A DNA stretch of 64,000 bases, from NCBI RefSeq assembly GCF_036711975.1, contig NC_091966.1, positions 20,839,501 to 20,903,500 on the forward strand. The letters are read 5' to 3'. The notes beneath the pieces are model-generated. The model saw nothing but the letters and a program-made list of their open reading frames with translations, made no database searches and was not told the DNA's origin. The stretch comes from Onthophagus taurus. Lineage: Eukaryota > Arthropoda > Insecta > Coleoptera > Scarabaeidae. Positions 53,077-63,269 of this stretch are shown piece by piece (position 1 is the stretch's first letter; the number at the start of each line of letters is the position of its first letter). Made by a program: the position numbers and the translations under genes.

Positions 53077-53509
53077 CAGCGCGTCCCGTATCTTCCGCAT
53101 CAGAGCATTAAACGATTGTACGTACATTATTCTGAAGCGATCTTTCTAATAAAATTTTTTCGAAATGTTTATAATAACCGCACGGGAACTGTTTAAACGA
53201 ACTGTTTAAACGAACTGTTTTTCGTCCAATCAGCAGATCGCAAATCAGCCTCAGGTAGTCGGTGCCTCCTTCGGCCGGTCCGCTACGCCGATGATAACTC
53301 GTTTCTCATGTGTAGTCACCAATAGATTCGTCACGGAAAGAGAAATAAACTTTTTCGGTGAATCAAAGTCGTCCGTTATTGGTCGTTGTTAAACAGTTCC
53401 CGTGCGGTTATTATAAACATTTCGAAAAAAATTTATTAGAAAGATCGCTTCAGAATAATGTATTCTACAACCGTATAATGCTCTGATGCGGAAGATACGG
53501 GACACGCTG
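53077..53509. mobile_element. Second copy of the TA-flanked MITE (433 bp)
   Basis: Same family as 34100-34520, in the opposite orientation, with CAGCGCGTCCCGTATCTTCC at the left and the inverse at the right, TA on both sides. It carries a short duplication (AACTGTTTAAACG, 53188-53210). It abuts the Ginger element with only TATA between. Confidence 0.85.
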
Positions 53510-54060
53510 TATATATCATTTTGCTTACCTGCATCTATTGAGTTTCTTTATTTTCTTTCTATATCTTTGTGTTGTTAAATTTTCGTTTTTGTATGAACCT
53601 CTTGTTTCCAACATCACTTCACAATCAGTGCCCGTTGCGAATTAACGGATTGTGTGGCGCCTTAAATAAATCGAACCTTCCCTTCTCCAAACGAGTTTGC
53701 CGGGGAGTTCGCAACAAACTGGTTAGGCTTAATGATAACGTAAATTGTTTTGCGGGTTGTGTGTCGATCGGGTAACAATTTCAAAAATTATCATAATTTT
53801 CATTTCGGGTGCGTTTTGGTTTTCCTCCTTTTTTTTAAGGCGTAACACAACCTAAATATGGGTAGAAAAGTAACTAAATTTAGGTTGGTATTGGAAAAGT
53901 TACTAGATGTCGACCGGAAGTTGGTCCACATGCTCCCCCTGTGACGTCACGCTGCAATGTTATAAGTGAGTTATTAGGGAGCGGTGCCAACCTAAATCTG
54001 GATTGGTTGGTATTGGAAAAGATTCTATGTAGTAATGTTCTGATGTGGTGACTTTTTATT
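53510..54060. other. Unassigned spacer
   Basis: No gene. Two copies of GGTTGGTATTGGAAAAG (53884 and 54003) show a short direct repeat of about 120-bp period. Confidence 0.35.
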
Positions 54061-54704
54061 GCGCCACCTAGTGGCTGGTAGTGGAACAAAACCCAAGACA
54101 TTTCTGTGCACGGAAAGGAAAAACGCCACCTGGCGGTGGAACTCGATGGTTACCTGTTTCGGTGGTGGATAGAGGGCGCGCGACTGCCACCTAGCGGTGG
54201 AACGATGAATAGACTAACTCTATTCATCGTTCCACCTAGCGTGGAACTGTTGAACGATAAATTGGGGGGGGGGGGGTGTTACCTGATGGGCGGTAGATGG
54301 CGCACGTAAATTGCTAGCTCTTATGGCGTCACCTAGCGGTGGACAGCGGAATGCACATCTGTTGAGCGATAAATAGCTATGGGCGTTCTGGACCAAAATC
54401 CCATAAGATTTAACATAGGGGGTCGGAAATCACATTTTATCCCCACTTCCTTTTGAGGTTCTGGCCACGCCCACATTTTAAATTCAACCAATCAGAGCGC
54501 AGCATTCTCCAAGAACCCTCTTTTTGGCGGGAAATTTGAATGAGGCTATCTAAATCGACGAGCCTTATCACGATGACGTCATCGTCGATACATGCGGACA
54601 TAAAGCATTGAGCGACAAATGACGCGCACTAGGTGAGAGGGTGTTGCCTGATAGGCGATAGATAGCGCGCGTAAATTTAAAATTCATGTGACGCCATCTG
54701 GTGG
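54061..54704. repeat. Cluster of CTCF-core-like GCCACCTAGCGG motifs
   Basis: Matches to the CTCF core (GCGCCMYCTRSTGG or its complement, or AGRKGGCGC) occur at 54061-54074 (GCGCCACCTAGTGG), 54124-54136, about 54170 (AGAGGGCGC), 54184-54197, 54231-54245 (inverted partner), about 54295-54303 (AGATGGCGC), 54325-54339 and 54691-54704 (ACGCCATCTGGTGG). Two of them form a 60-bp palindrome (54184-54245). A G11 run lies at 54262. No coding. Confidence 0.6.
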
Positions 54705-55359
54705 TGGTGGTAAAAGATAATAGAAATACAATTATTTTGATAGTATTAAAATACATATTTTTAACAAAAAATAAAAAAACAAAAATAAATATTAATTTAT
54801 TAATTAAAACATAAATTTAATAATACAATAGGAATATTTCTAATAATAATTCAGGCAACTTAAATACAAGTAACTTTATTTTGTTTACATAAAATTTTTT
54901 TTAAATTACAACATTGTTCTGTGAACATACCGCTGGAGAACAGCCGACGTGGAACCAACATTGATTGGAGGTTGAATTTAATTTAGTTTCATCCTCTTCC
55001 GCAAATTCTAACGCAATATCTGTTATTATTGAATTATTATTATGGTTAAGTGTTTCGAAAAACTGCTTCTTTTGATTTCCCTTAACAAATATTTGATCGT
55101 ATTAGGAAATTAAACCATCAATTACATTTAGAACTTCTGATTGATTTATCCACCCATCGTTATATATCAACCTGTGATGGTTGCGTTCTAAATATCTTAC
55201 TGACCTCTGATCTTCAACGTTTAATCGCTGGAATGCTCGGCTTTAGGTGTAAATGTATAATGTACATGTATAATGTAATTTTATTGGATCCAGTACATCT
55301 GATTTACTAATACGTTATGTTGTTGAGATAGAGTTATTTACAAACTGATCTATATTTGA
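54705..55359. other. AT-rich DNA at the edge of the Polinton relic
   Basis: Minus-strand reading at about 55260-55130 gives a short frame (FQRLNVEDQRSVRYLERNHH) that may be relic coding sequence; I cannot assign it. Confidence 0.3.
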
Positions 55360-55884
55360 TTAATCATACCAGTTAAAGGAACATATTTGAAAACACGATA
55401 ATTCATGTAAGATTAAACAGTAGAGGGAAGTAGCATTAGGTATCTCTTCACTCGTTTCAAATTCATTGCGAATATCAACGGTTCCAACATTTAAAATATC
55501 ATTTTGCCGTGAACAATTAATTACAATAATCGGTGTATTTGCTATAAATGTATCTCTGTTAAAAATTGGTTCTGCAAGTTCTCGACCGTAATACGTCTTT
55601 GCGAAATTACAATACATTTCACATGAAACTGCAACTTAACCTGTCTTAAAATTTAAAGCTTCATAGGGATATTTCTTACTATTTAAAAACACTTTCATAT
55701 CTGTTAAATTACAGTGGTCAAATTGTGATGCAGAACGTAACGTATTATCTTTTCTATTGATTTGAAACCCAAATATAAAGTATCTGGGCTTTTCTAATTG
55801 AGTAGATGTTTTAATTGTCCATGTGTGTTGTCTACTTTTTGGTAATGATGTGTATTCATGTAAATCAAATGATCTAAATCCCAT
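55360..55884 (-). pseudogene. Relic Polinton major capsid protein, C-terminal half
   Basis: 55884-55636 reads GFRSFDLHEYTSLPKSRQHT then FIFGFQINRKDNTLRSASQF, matching the second jelly roll of the intact-copy MCP. After a stop/frameshift at 55636, 55617-55360 gives the C-terminal part (YCNFAKTYYGRELAEPIF ... SLYCLILHELSCF). The start of the gene is gone. Confidence 0.85.
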
Positions 55885-55973
55885 GTCTAATTAACATGAG
55901 GGACTTTCCATACTATTTTATTAATAGTAATCATCATATTAGGTAAAAGACTTTCAATAACATTCTTATTATT

Positions 55974-57045
55974 GTGTATTCAAAGTCATTGTATCAAGCC
56001 AAATATGAATATTTGAGAAAATTGCTGCAGCCTATAAAAGGTTTAGGATATTATGAGTATACCAGTAGTGATGACATAATGCTTCCTTCCAAAGCGAATG
56101 AAGATTCAGTTTTTATATTTGATGATGTAGCATGCGATAAACAGTCAATTATTCGTGATTATTTTTCTTTGGGACGACATAAGGCAATAGAGAGTTTTTA
56201 TTTATGCCAGAGTTACACAGGTATTCCAATGCATGTAATCGGAGCCTACGATATTCCAGGCCATACTGTAATGGTGGGGAGACTCGAATCTCAGGGTACG
56301 ATTCTTCATCTCGGGGTACCGCTCAGTCGTGTTTTAACTGTCGAGCTGATAGGTAGTCGGAGCGTCCTCACAGTTTTAAACGTTAGATATTTTCAGGGTT
56401 TTTTCTGTAGGTTTTCTACGTCTTATTTAATTTTTCATTTTTGTTTTTCATCAGATTTTCCTCTTTTTATAAAGAAGATTGTGTTTTTAATTAATATTTT
56501 CTCAGAGTTAAGCTTATATTCGTTGTCGTCTATTTTGTGGTTGGGTTTTCCTTTGTTCTATTTAGCATTTCTTTGTAATTTTTTTACATCGGTTTTGTGC
56601 AATATATTTTTAAATAATTATACAAAAATCATAAATAATAATAATTTTGCAGAAAATAGTAAGAAAGTAAGAAAATTTAATGCCACATAAAAACAAATAT
56701 TTTTTCTATCCACGTAGAACGATGAATGTCTTCTTAAAACGGCTACACTGCTATAGTCCGTCTTTGTCATCGTAGTTTATACCCCATCACAGTACGGCCT
56801 GGAATATCGTAGGCTCCGATGTAATACGTGATAATGCAAACATTTTAATACTTTTCAAACAAGATGCTCCAAATTTAAAACATATTTATAATGATCATGT
56901 AACAAACGATATGAAATTCAATGTCTTTAAGAAAATGTGTTCAATGTGTTGGAAAGATAGATTCGGATTTTTTGTAATCAGTAAGGAGGACGATATGAAC
57001 AATGGTAGATATCGTAATGGGTTTCATTACTATATAAAACTGTGA
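55974..57045 (+). pseudogene. Relic packaging ATPase split by a MITE
   Basis: 55974-56239 encodes SLYQAKYEYLRKLLQPIKGL, the Walker B SVFIFDDVAC and the CQSYTGIPMHVI motif; 56826-57045 continues it (LFKQDAPNLKHIYNDHV ... YRNGFHYYIKL, stop). The Walker A part is missing upstream. Removing the MITE and one 7-bp duplicate restores alignment with the intact ATPase. Confidence 0.88.
56240..56818. mobile_element. 579-bp TIR element in the relic ATPase, 7-bp TSD
   Basis: Ends CGGAGCCTACGATATTCCAG and its inverse, TIR about 35 bp; flanks ATGTAAT at 56233-56239 and 56819-56825. The interior is T-rich, with a GTACCGCTCAG/AGTACGG pair. No transposase. Confidence 0.82.
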
Positions 57046-57068
57046 TTGTGTATGTTTCTATATCAGTC

Positions 57069-57272
57069 ATGTTAGTGACTCGAACAGGTGGAGAGCTGCA
57101 TTTACCCAGTTATCAGTTTTGTGGACCTGGGACAAATCTCATGAAACTACTAACACGCGGAGATCCTGATATTAATGACCTTGATAGAGCATGAAAACGT
57201 CATGATTTAGTATATGCACAATACACAGATTTACACAATCGACATAAAGCAGATAAAGTATTAGCTGTGTAA
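57069..57272 (+). pseudogene. Relic PLA2 virion protein, N-terminal domain only
   Basis: Opens at ATG 57069 and has the calcium loop YQFCGPGTNL and the dyad context KRHDLVYAQY, with an in-frame TGA (57192-57194) just before the KRHD motif. Ends at TAA 57272; the basic and hydrophobic C-terminal parts are missing. Confidence 0.85.
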
Positions 57273-58025
57273 CGGTTTATATTTCATTTTAAGATAATTG
57301 GCGTCATCTATTATCATTTATTGTCGTTTACAGATCGTATCGATTCCTGTAATTTATTTTATTGTTGTTAGGGGTGGGGCTAACCACTTTTGAGCGTTGT
57401 TCACGTTGGCTCTTCCTCTTTTGTTATCAAGACGTTGTAAGTTACACATCGTTACATTTTGTAAAAGTTCGTACGACCCGCGTGGTTTGGCAGTGTTTGA
57501 AGAATTGTTAATTTTTGGAATTGGATTGAAAATCTTCTTCGCGGCTTAGCCGGATTTGAATCTCATACCATATTTTTCGGAGAAACTTCTTTTTAAAGTT
57601 GTTATTATATATGGAAATATGGCCTTTTGAGATTATTGAATGGTTTTATTGACGTTTTAAATAGAACAACCTTAACTTAAATTATATCGGACAACACTAA
57701 ACGATACGGACTGTACGACGCTCACACTCTCTCTATCGTATTATTTTTTTAGTTCGCAGTGCCACCGCTACAACCATAGAATATAAAACTAAACATATAT
57801 TTTATTGATACCCAACAAAAGTTTTCTCGAGTCGTATGTTTCCGGATTTTCAGGGGTGCGTGGCGTTCTTTCTTGGAGCCGATTGATATCGGAAGGTAAT
57901 TATGGTTTGATTCTTTTGTTTCTTTGTTAGGCTCTATTTAGAGGAAGAGTAACGTTGGAAATCATATTTTTTTACAGGCTCTTTACCGTTGTCGTCGTTG
58001 AATCGTCGACGTCGCTTACTTCGTT
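57273..58025. other. Unassigned spacer
   Basis: No gene. A GTCGTCG-rich stretch at 57990-58015 precedes the TIR element. Confidence 0.3.
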
Positions 58026-59847
58026 AAGGCTAAACACATACTGGAGCGACAAGCAAAGCGGCGAGGAGAGCGGTGAAGACAGCGGCGACCGAGAATCGCG
58101 GTAATAAAAGAGTTGCATTCACATAGTGGCGCGTCTAATAAGGAGGTATAGATTTATTACTATTAGAAAATTCTTCCGTGAAAATTTGGTATTTATTAAA
58201 ATATAAAAGGAAGAGAAGTTGTAATGTACATGAAATAAATAAAACTAGACATATACATGGCGAATTTCATCATTTGTATGAACAACTACGCCATTACTCA
58301 ATGATAAATTTTACCAATACAATGAGGGTCTTCCAATGGGATCCCCCTTGAGCGGTCTACTCTCCGACATATTCCTTAATAATATAGAAAACAAAATTTT
58401 ACACAAAGATAACATTAACAATAATAATATAGTCCTGTGGCTCAGATATGTTGATGATATTTTGATAATTTGGGATGATGACGGATTCAATTTGATAGAT
58501 GATTTCCATAAATACATTAATAACCTCCATAAAAATCATAAATTTACTATAGAAATTGAAAAACATAAACAACTCATTAAGAGTATAGGTATTAACAATG
58601 GTTTTCAATTATCCAAAATTGATAAAATAATTAATAAATTCATTTTTAAACAAAACCTTAACAACTCTACAGGTCTTCAACCTATAACTCAAAACTTTGA
58701 TACATACAGATCAATTACTTATCCCGGCAAAATAGCTCACAATATCAGAAACATTTTCAATAAATATGGAATCAGCATATCTTACAAAAACAATCACACC
58801 TTACAAAAACTTTTGCATAATGCAAAAGATAAGCTAGACTTGTTGGAACTTAACGGTGTTTACAGTTTAGAATGTAATATTTGCGGAGCCACATATATTG
58901 GCGAAACAGGGAGAGCCCTAAAAACAAGAATTAGAGAACATTTAATAAAACCCAACTCTAATTTTGGTAAACACCTATCTCTGCACAACCACACTTTTGA
59001 TATTAAAGAAAATGTAACACTGATACATAAACAAAATAAAGGCCACAAACTTGAGCTTTTAGAGAGCTATGAAATAGACAAATTCATAAAAACTAATACA
59101 AGACTTGAGTGCCTTAATGACCAGGTCCTCCCCTTAAAGCCACCCTTATACAAATGCCTCAATTACCCATTTCCCCAAAATACCGAGGATCAGTGTACTT
59201 AGCCGCACACACTGTTCGCAGATTTTGGGGTCCCTGCGGCAACACCCAACTCCTGTCTACACCCTATCCTTGTATTCCCTATCCTATATTTTTCTATTAA
59301 TTTAAAAATCCAAATTTTATTATCCCCTTCCCTTACCTTACTATTCAACGCCTGGAAATATTAACTACAAAATACAGATTATATACATTACATACATTTT
59401 TTAAAAACAGATTTTAGAGTTGTTGCCTCGCAGACAATTATACCCGCAGAAGGGATTTGTTTCATCTGAACACCCTCTATGTAATTTTATTTTATTTTCA
59501 ACACATGCGCATTTATACATTTTATTTCTGGTTTTCGCGAACTCATAAAAAGTGGTTACCTCTTGCAATTTCTCAACCATTTTATTTTATTTTTGTAACT
59601 TTTCATGTAACGTTTTCATGTAACTTTTCATGTATTAAAGTTTCAACATCCATTTTGTATCAAAGAGGAGAGCGGAGAAAACAAACTTGCTTGAACGCGC
59701 CGCTATCCTCTCTTATGACCACACTGCTACTTGGCGCCGCGCCGCACCACTATGTTCTACTCATTTGGATATGTATAGTTTGTTTTCGCCGCTTTCCTCA
59801 CCGCTCTGCTCGCCGCTTTGCTAGTCGCATCAGTATGTGTTTAGCCT
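58026..59847. mobile_element. TIR DNA element carrying a Penelope insertion
   Basis: AAGGCTAAACACATACTGGA at 58026 is inverted at 59828-59847 (TATGTGTTTAGCCTT); similarity continues for about 65 bp through GCGGCGAG and AGAGCGGTGA words. Probably a hAT- or Harbinger-like non-autonomous element; TSD not resolved. Its centre is occupied by a Penelope fragment (58.3-59.2 kb). Confidence 0.65.
58302..59202 (+). pseudogene. Penelope-like element fragment with GIY-YIG, internal deletion
   Basis: Enters at YQYNEGLPMGSPLSGLLSD, has catalytic RYVDDILIIWDD, then lacks about 70 residues of the thumb compared with the 2.8-kb element, and ends with the endonuclease (VYSLECNICGATYIGETGRA, KTRIREHL). Frame open from 58336. 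Same subfamily as the 2.8-4.0 kb fragment by motif similarity. A hairpin-forming 3' tail follows (GAGGATCAGTGTACTTAGCC). Confidence 0.87.
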
Positions 59848-60548
59848 TACATTGTTTACTCATTTGCGTCCATTGCATTGACGGTGTCTTTACCGATCTC
59901 ATCGACACGATTCTGGTCATCGCAATCCATTTTCGAGTCACTGGGTCATTTTTTGCTGAAATTACGTCGAACACGTGGTTAGCCATCCGATTGAGTCGCC
60001 ATAACGTCGTGGGAAGACGTGAGTTAGGTCAGAAAAACTTAAAGAAAAAAAAAAGAAAGAAAGAAAGAGAAGGTAAACCATCGAATCTTATCCTTGTTCC
60101 TTTTTGTTACAACCGAACCATTCTTTAAAAAAAAGAAAGAATACGTAAAAGTTTAGATAAATAATTAACTAATTGTAGCTGTATTAAAAAAAAAGATATT
60201 TTGATTATTACTGTTTAAAAAAAAAAGAAATTAAGGTATTTTGTTTATTGTTAAAAAAAGAAGTTTAACATTTGTAATTTAAGTACTCCTTTATTATTTT
60301 GTAAGTTTTTTTTTGATTTGTCAGTCGGTTACCCAGATTTTTTTTTAGTTTAAACTATTTTTATTTTTACCTACGTTGAACCAGCTGGATCAATTGAAAT
60401 TTTTTTGATGGTAAATCTATTTCTTTTATTTCAGGTTATTTCATTTTATTCTTTATCTAGAGTAACTAGATTTTTCGTCAGATCTTATATTACTGATTTA
60501 ATTTGTTATTTTTTTGTTGTTCTGTGAACAATCCTTAATACCATTTTT
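59203..60548. other. Non-coding: Penelope tail, TIR arm, then T/A-run-rich DNA
   Basis: 59203-59450 Penelope 3' region; 59783-59847 TIR arm; 60030-60548 A/T-run-rich texture like 49.9-50.6 kb. No supported gene, although 59457-60128 is open by chance. Confidence 0.35.
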
Positions 60549-60923
60549 TTGGGGTTTACAATATATATTTGTTTCGTATTCGACGTCTATTTGTTTCTTT
60601 TCCTTCATAGTTTCGAACTTAGCTTTGATAGGAGCTCGTTGGTGGAAGGAATTAAGTTCGTGGCGCCCTTTTTAAAATCTGAACCCCCCCGTCACCACTG
60701 TGCAACACCGGAGCCAACTTCTACCAACAAGTGTTGTCCTTGTATTTGTTTATCTGTTGAAATTAACGCCACAGCTGAAGAAGTATGGAAGAGAGTATTA
60801 GCGAAAGATTCATCGATCGGTGAAAAAGCTAACGCATGGTTTGTTACTAATGCGATGAAAGTAAAACGAAAGTTGGGTTTCGGTTTTAAGAATCCCAAAA
60901 AGTATCACTGTTACAACCGATAA
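60549..60923 (+). pseudogene. Unidentified coding remnant (second copy inverted at 9.07-9.22 kb)
   Basis: The last 55 codons (TAEEVWKRVLAKDSSIGEKA ... MKVKRKLGFGFKN) look coding and recur, inverted, at 9215-9071. Upstream codons are low complexity. Presumably the end of a retroelement or domesticated gene. Not identified. Confidence 0.35.
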
Positions 60924-61029
60924 ATGCGATTGGTCGGATAAAACAGATCGTTTAAAACCGGTCTGTTAAAGTTTATTTGTTAAAACAGTTCCAATAAAAC
61001 TCTAAAGTAAACACACGTATAAGTCAGTA

Positions 61030-61330
61030 AGCACAACTAATACGAAAGCTTATTAAAACTAGAGCAAATGTAAAAAAGAAATTGGATAAATTAAAAGCAA
61101 GGAAACACAAATCTGAGCATTTGCTTCAAGAGCAATATAAAGTAACAACCCCTTCAGAAAAAATAATTTCCACAATTAAACATCTTATTAAAGTTAAGAA
61201 GGAGGAGGAGGAAGTGCTTAAATCTGAGGAAGTTAAAGAAGACAAATTTAAAACAGTAATACCTACAAAGAAAAGAAGAGTATCAAAAGTAGTACAAGCA
61301 TCACGTCTACCAGAACTTCCTATACTTATC
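61030..61330 (+). pseudogene. Probable fragment of the Polinton-specific GLYDLL-family protein (N-terminus)
   Basis: KLDKLKARKHKSEHLLQEQY followed by SEKIISTIKHLIKV resembles, in pattern, the N-terminal helix of the 27175-28338 protein (VRDKIRSLKEDLEESR ... AYAPIARPLQDIV): basic helix, then a P-containing hinge and LxxI helix. An acidic/basic linker (KKEEEEVLKSEEVKEDKFK) follows. Similarity is weak and the conserved C-terminal domain is missing. Confidence 0.4.
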
Positions 61331-61412
61331 CCTATACTTATAACTTATAACATTGCAGCAGTGACGTCACAGGGGGATTTAAGGATTAACTTCCGCTCCA
61401 GAACTCTCATTT

Positions 61413-61845
61413 CTATACTACTTCTGTTATTATATATCCAACATATTTTATTTCTTTTTTTAGAAATTCACATTTTTCTAGTTTAATTTTAAAGTTTGCC
61501 GATTCTAATCGTTGGAAAACTTTGATCAATTTTTGGATGTATTCTTGAAGTGATGATGAATAAATTATTATGTCATCGAGATAAACAAGACACGTATCTT
61601 CGAGTAATCCTGTCAATACTTCATCCATAACTCGTTGAAATGTAGCAGGTCCTGTAGCATTCTTTCAGAAATGTAGCATTCTTTACACCAAAAGGCATTC
61701 TTTTAAATTCAAAATATCCTTGCTCGGTGCTAAAGGCGGTTTTTTCTGTATCTATTGGATCCATTTCAATCTGATGATAACCAGACGCTAAGTCGAAGGA
61801 TGTAAAATAGTTTGCTCTTCCTAATTTATCAAGTATATCGGTTTT
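61413..61845 (-). pseudogene. Ty3/gypsy RT fragment
   Basis: Minus strand: [20 protein letters not shown] and [17 protein letters not shown] at about 61830-61670, then, after a short duplicated patch (GAAATGTAGCATTCTTT), [20 protein letters not shown] with the YLDD catalytic box at about 61580 and ANFKIKLEKCEFLKKEIKYV. Distinct from the other gypsy elements here. Confidence 0.85.
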
Positions 61846-62186
61846 TTTTTAGAGTAAATTTTATTCTATTATTTACTCTACTTATGGATAAACTCTATTA
61901 GAGATAATTTTTTCAATATACTCTTATAGATTAAAATTTCCTGTTGTAGATTTACGTTAAACATGCCAGAGTTAAAATTTAACTCTTAACAGTGTTGAAA
62001 GTTACTCTAAATCCAGAAAAGCTCACAAACAAGTTCACAACCTTTCTTGCTTGAACACGTGTTGATGTGAAAACAAGACGTGTTGTTCAGTTTGTTCTCA
62101 ACGATATGTGGACAGGGCTGCATTAACCAGTAGGCGCTTGAGGCGCGCGTCTCAGGGCCCTGCACTTACAGGGGCCCGGTTCTGGT
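61846..62186. other. AT-rich spacer ending in a possible hAT end
   Basis: 61855-61975 has repeated (inverted) AGAGTAAA/TTTACTCT words. CAGGGCTGCATTAACCAGTA at 62113 followed by GGCGCTTGAGGCGCGCGTCT resembles the terminus of a hAT element; no partner end found. Confidence 0.35.
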
Positions 62187-63105
62187 TTGATATTGCATAT
62201 AATATACATGTTTGCGGATCCTACTGTGGTGGTTGGTAACATAACTAGGCAGAATACTATTAATAAAATCCTTGCATCTACCAACGCTTTGCTTTCCTTT
62301 TCATTCAGCTTGGTTACAGATGCTGAGGTCCGGGATGCTTTAACTTACTCCAAGTCCACTAGTGTCGGAGCAGATAGTAATGGACTCAGATTCCACTTAC
62401 CGATTCTGGATATAATTATTACTCCCCTAATACATATTTTCTACTGTTCTTTTGAACAGTCTATATTTCCCTCAATCTGGCGAATCGCCTATTGACTGAG
62501 GCTAGGCGATACCGTTATTCCGTTTCCTAATACCGTCAAAAATTTTGGTGTGGTAATGGATTCGGCGATGTCTTGGCGGCCACAAGTTCAGGGAGTCTGT
62601 AAGAGGGTTTACTTCTGTTTCCATACTTTGAAAAAACTTCGCTGCTACCTTCCTCCTGCTGTACGTCGTAATCTTTGTTATTCTCTCATTTTCCCACACA
62701 TTGATTATGCCGAGTTGTCCGCAGCCCTTCAGGGTAAATTGGAAAGACTTCAAAACAATTGTATACGGTACATTTTTGATTTAGGAAAGTTTCAGCACAT
62801 TACTCCATATCGTAAAAACCTGCAGATGATGACTTGCCAGAGTCCTAGATCATTTCGCATGTTTACTATGTTGTACAAAATTGTCCATACCCGCACTCCT
62901 ACTTATTTTTCCGATGCCTTTCACTTTTTAGCATCACATGACTCGCCCATTCGATCAATGTCGAACTCTACACTCATGTTTCCAGTCCATAGTAGTGAAA
63001 TTTACCACAGATCTTTTACAGTGCAGTCGATTGCGTTGTGAAACGAATTGCCTGCTGTTGTTCGCAATGCAGCTAGTTTAATAATTTTAAAAATGCCTTG
63101 AGGCG
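62187..63105 (+). pseudogene. LINE (jockey/CR1-like) RT remnant with internal deletion
   Basis: 62320-62495 encodes the RT start (SVGADSNGLRFHLPI, HIFYCSFEQSIFPSIWR). At 62500 it jumps to the region after the palm: VKNFGVVMDSAMSWRPQVQG, the FGV-D L-W motif, then LRCYLPPAVRRNLCYSLIFPHIDYA and the LINE C-terminal WNELP-like phrase (NELPAVVRNAASLIIFKNAL at about 63040-63100). The catalytic palm is deleted. Confidence 0.82.
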
Positions 63106-63269
63106 CCATCTGCTATCTCTTTAACTATCTATTTGTTTTCTTCTCTAGTCTGCCTTTCATCTATCTTTGACTGCACTTTTTTTGTGTCTATTTTCTTCCT
63201 TGTAGTAACTGACTGTCGATCCATTACATAACTCAAATATGCTCATTCGCTCAATTCTATTAGCACATC

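Larger units (their letters stand above)
55360..57272. mobile_element. Old, rearranged Polinton relic (MCP on -, ATPase and PLA2 on +)
   Basis: Three Polinton genes in decayed form, each alignable to its counterpart in the 16.9-35.9 kb element at moderate similarity, so a different lineage. Order here is MCP(-), ATPase(+), PLA2(+), unlike PLA2-protease-penton-MCP...ATPase all on +. No TIRs found. A MITE interrupts the ATPase. Confidence 0.85.

Noticed and set aside
56240-56690. Hydrophobic extension of the relic ATPase frame resembling a membrane protein
   Set aside because: It is read-through into the T-rich interior of the inserted MITE; the true continuation is at 56826.
59457-60128. 223-codon open frame
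   Set aside because: It spans a Penelope tail, a TIR arm and an A-run; the hydrophobic composition comes from T-rich DNA. No domain.
62113-62175. hAT-like terminus
   Set aside because: Composition and CAGGG start are suggestive, but no partner end or TSD was found, so it is mentioned only within the spacer entry.
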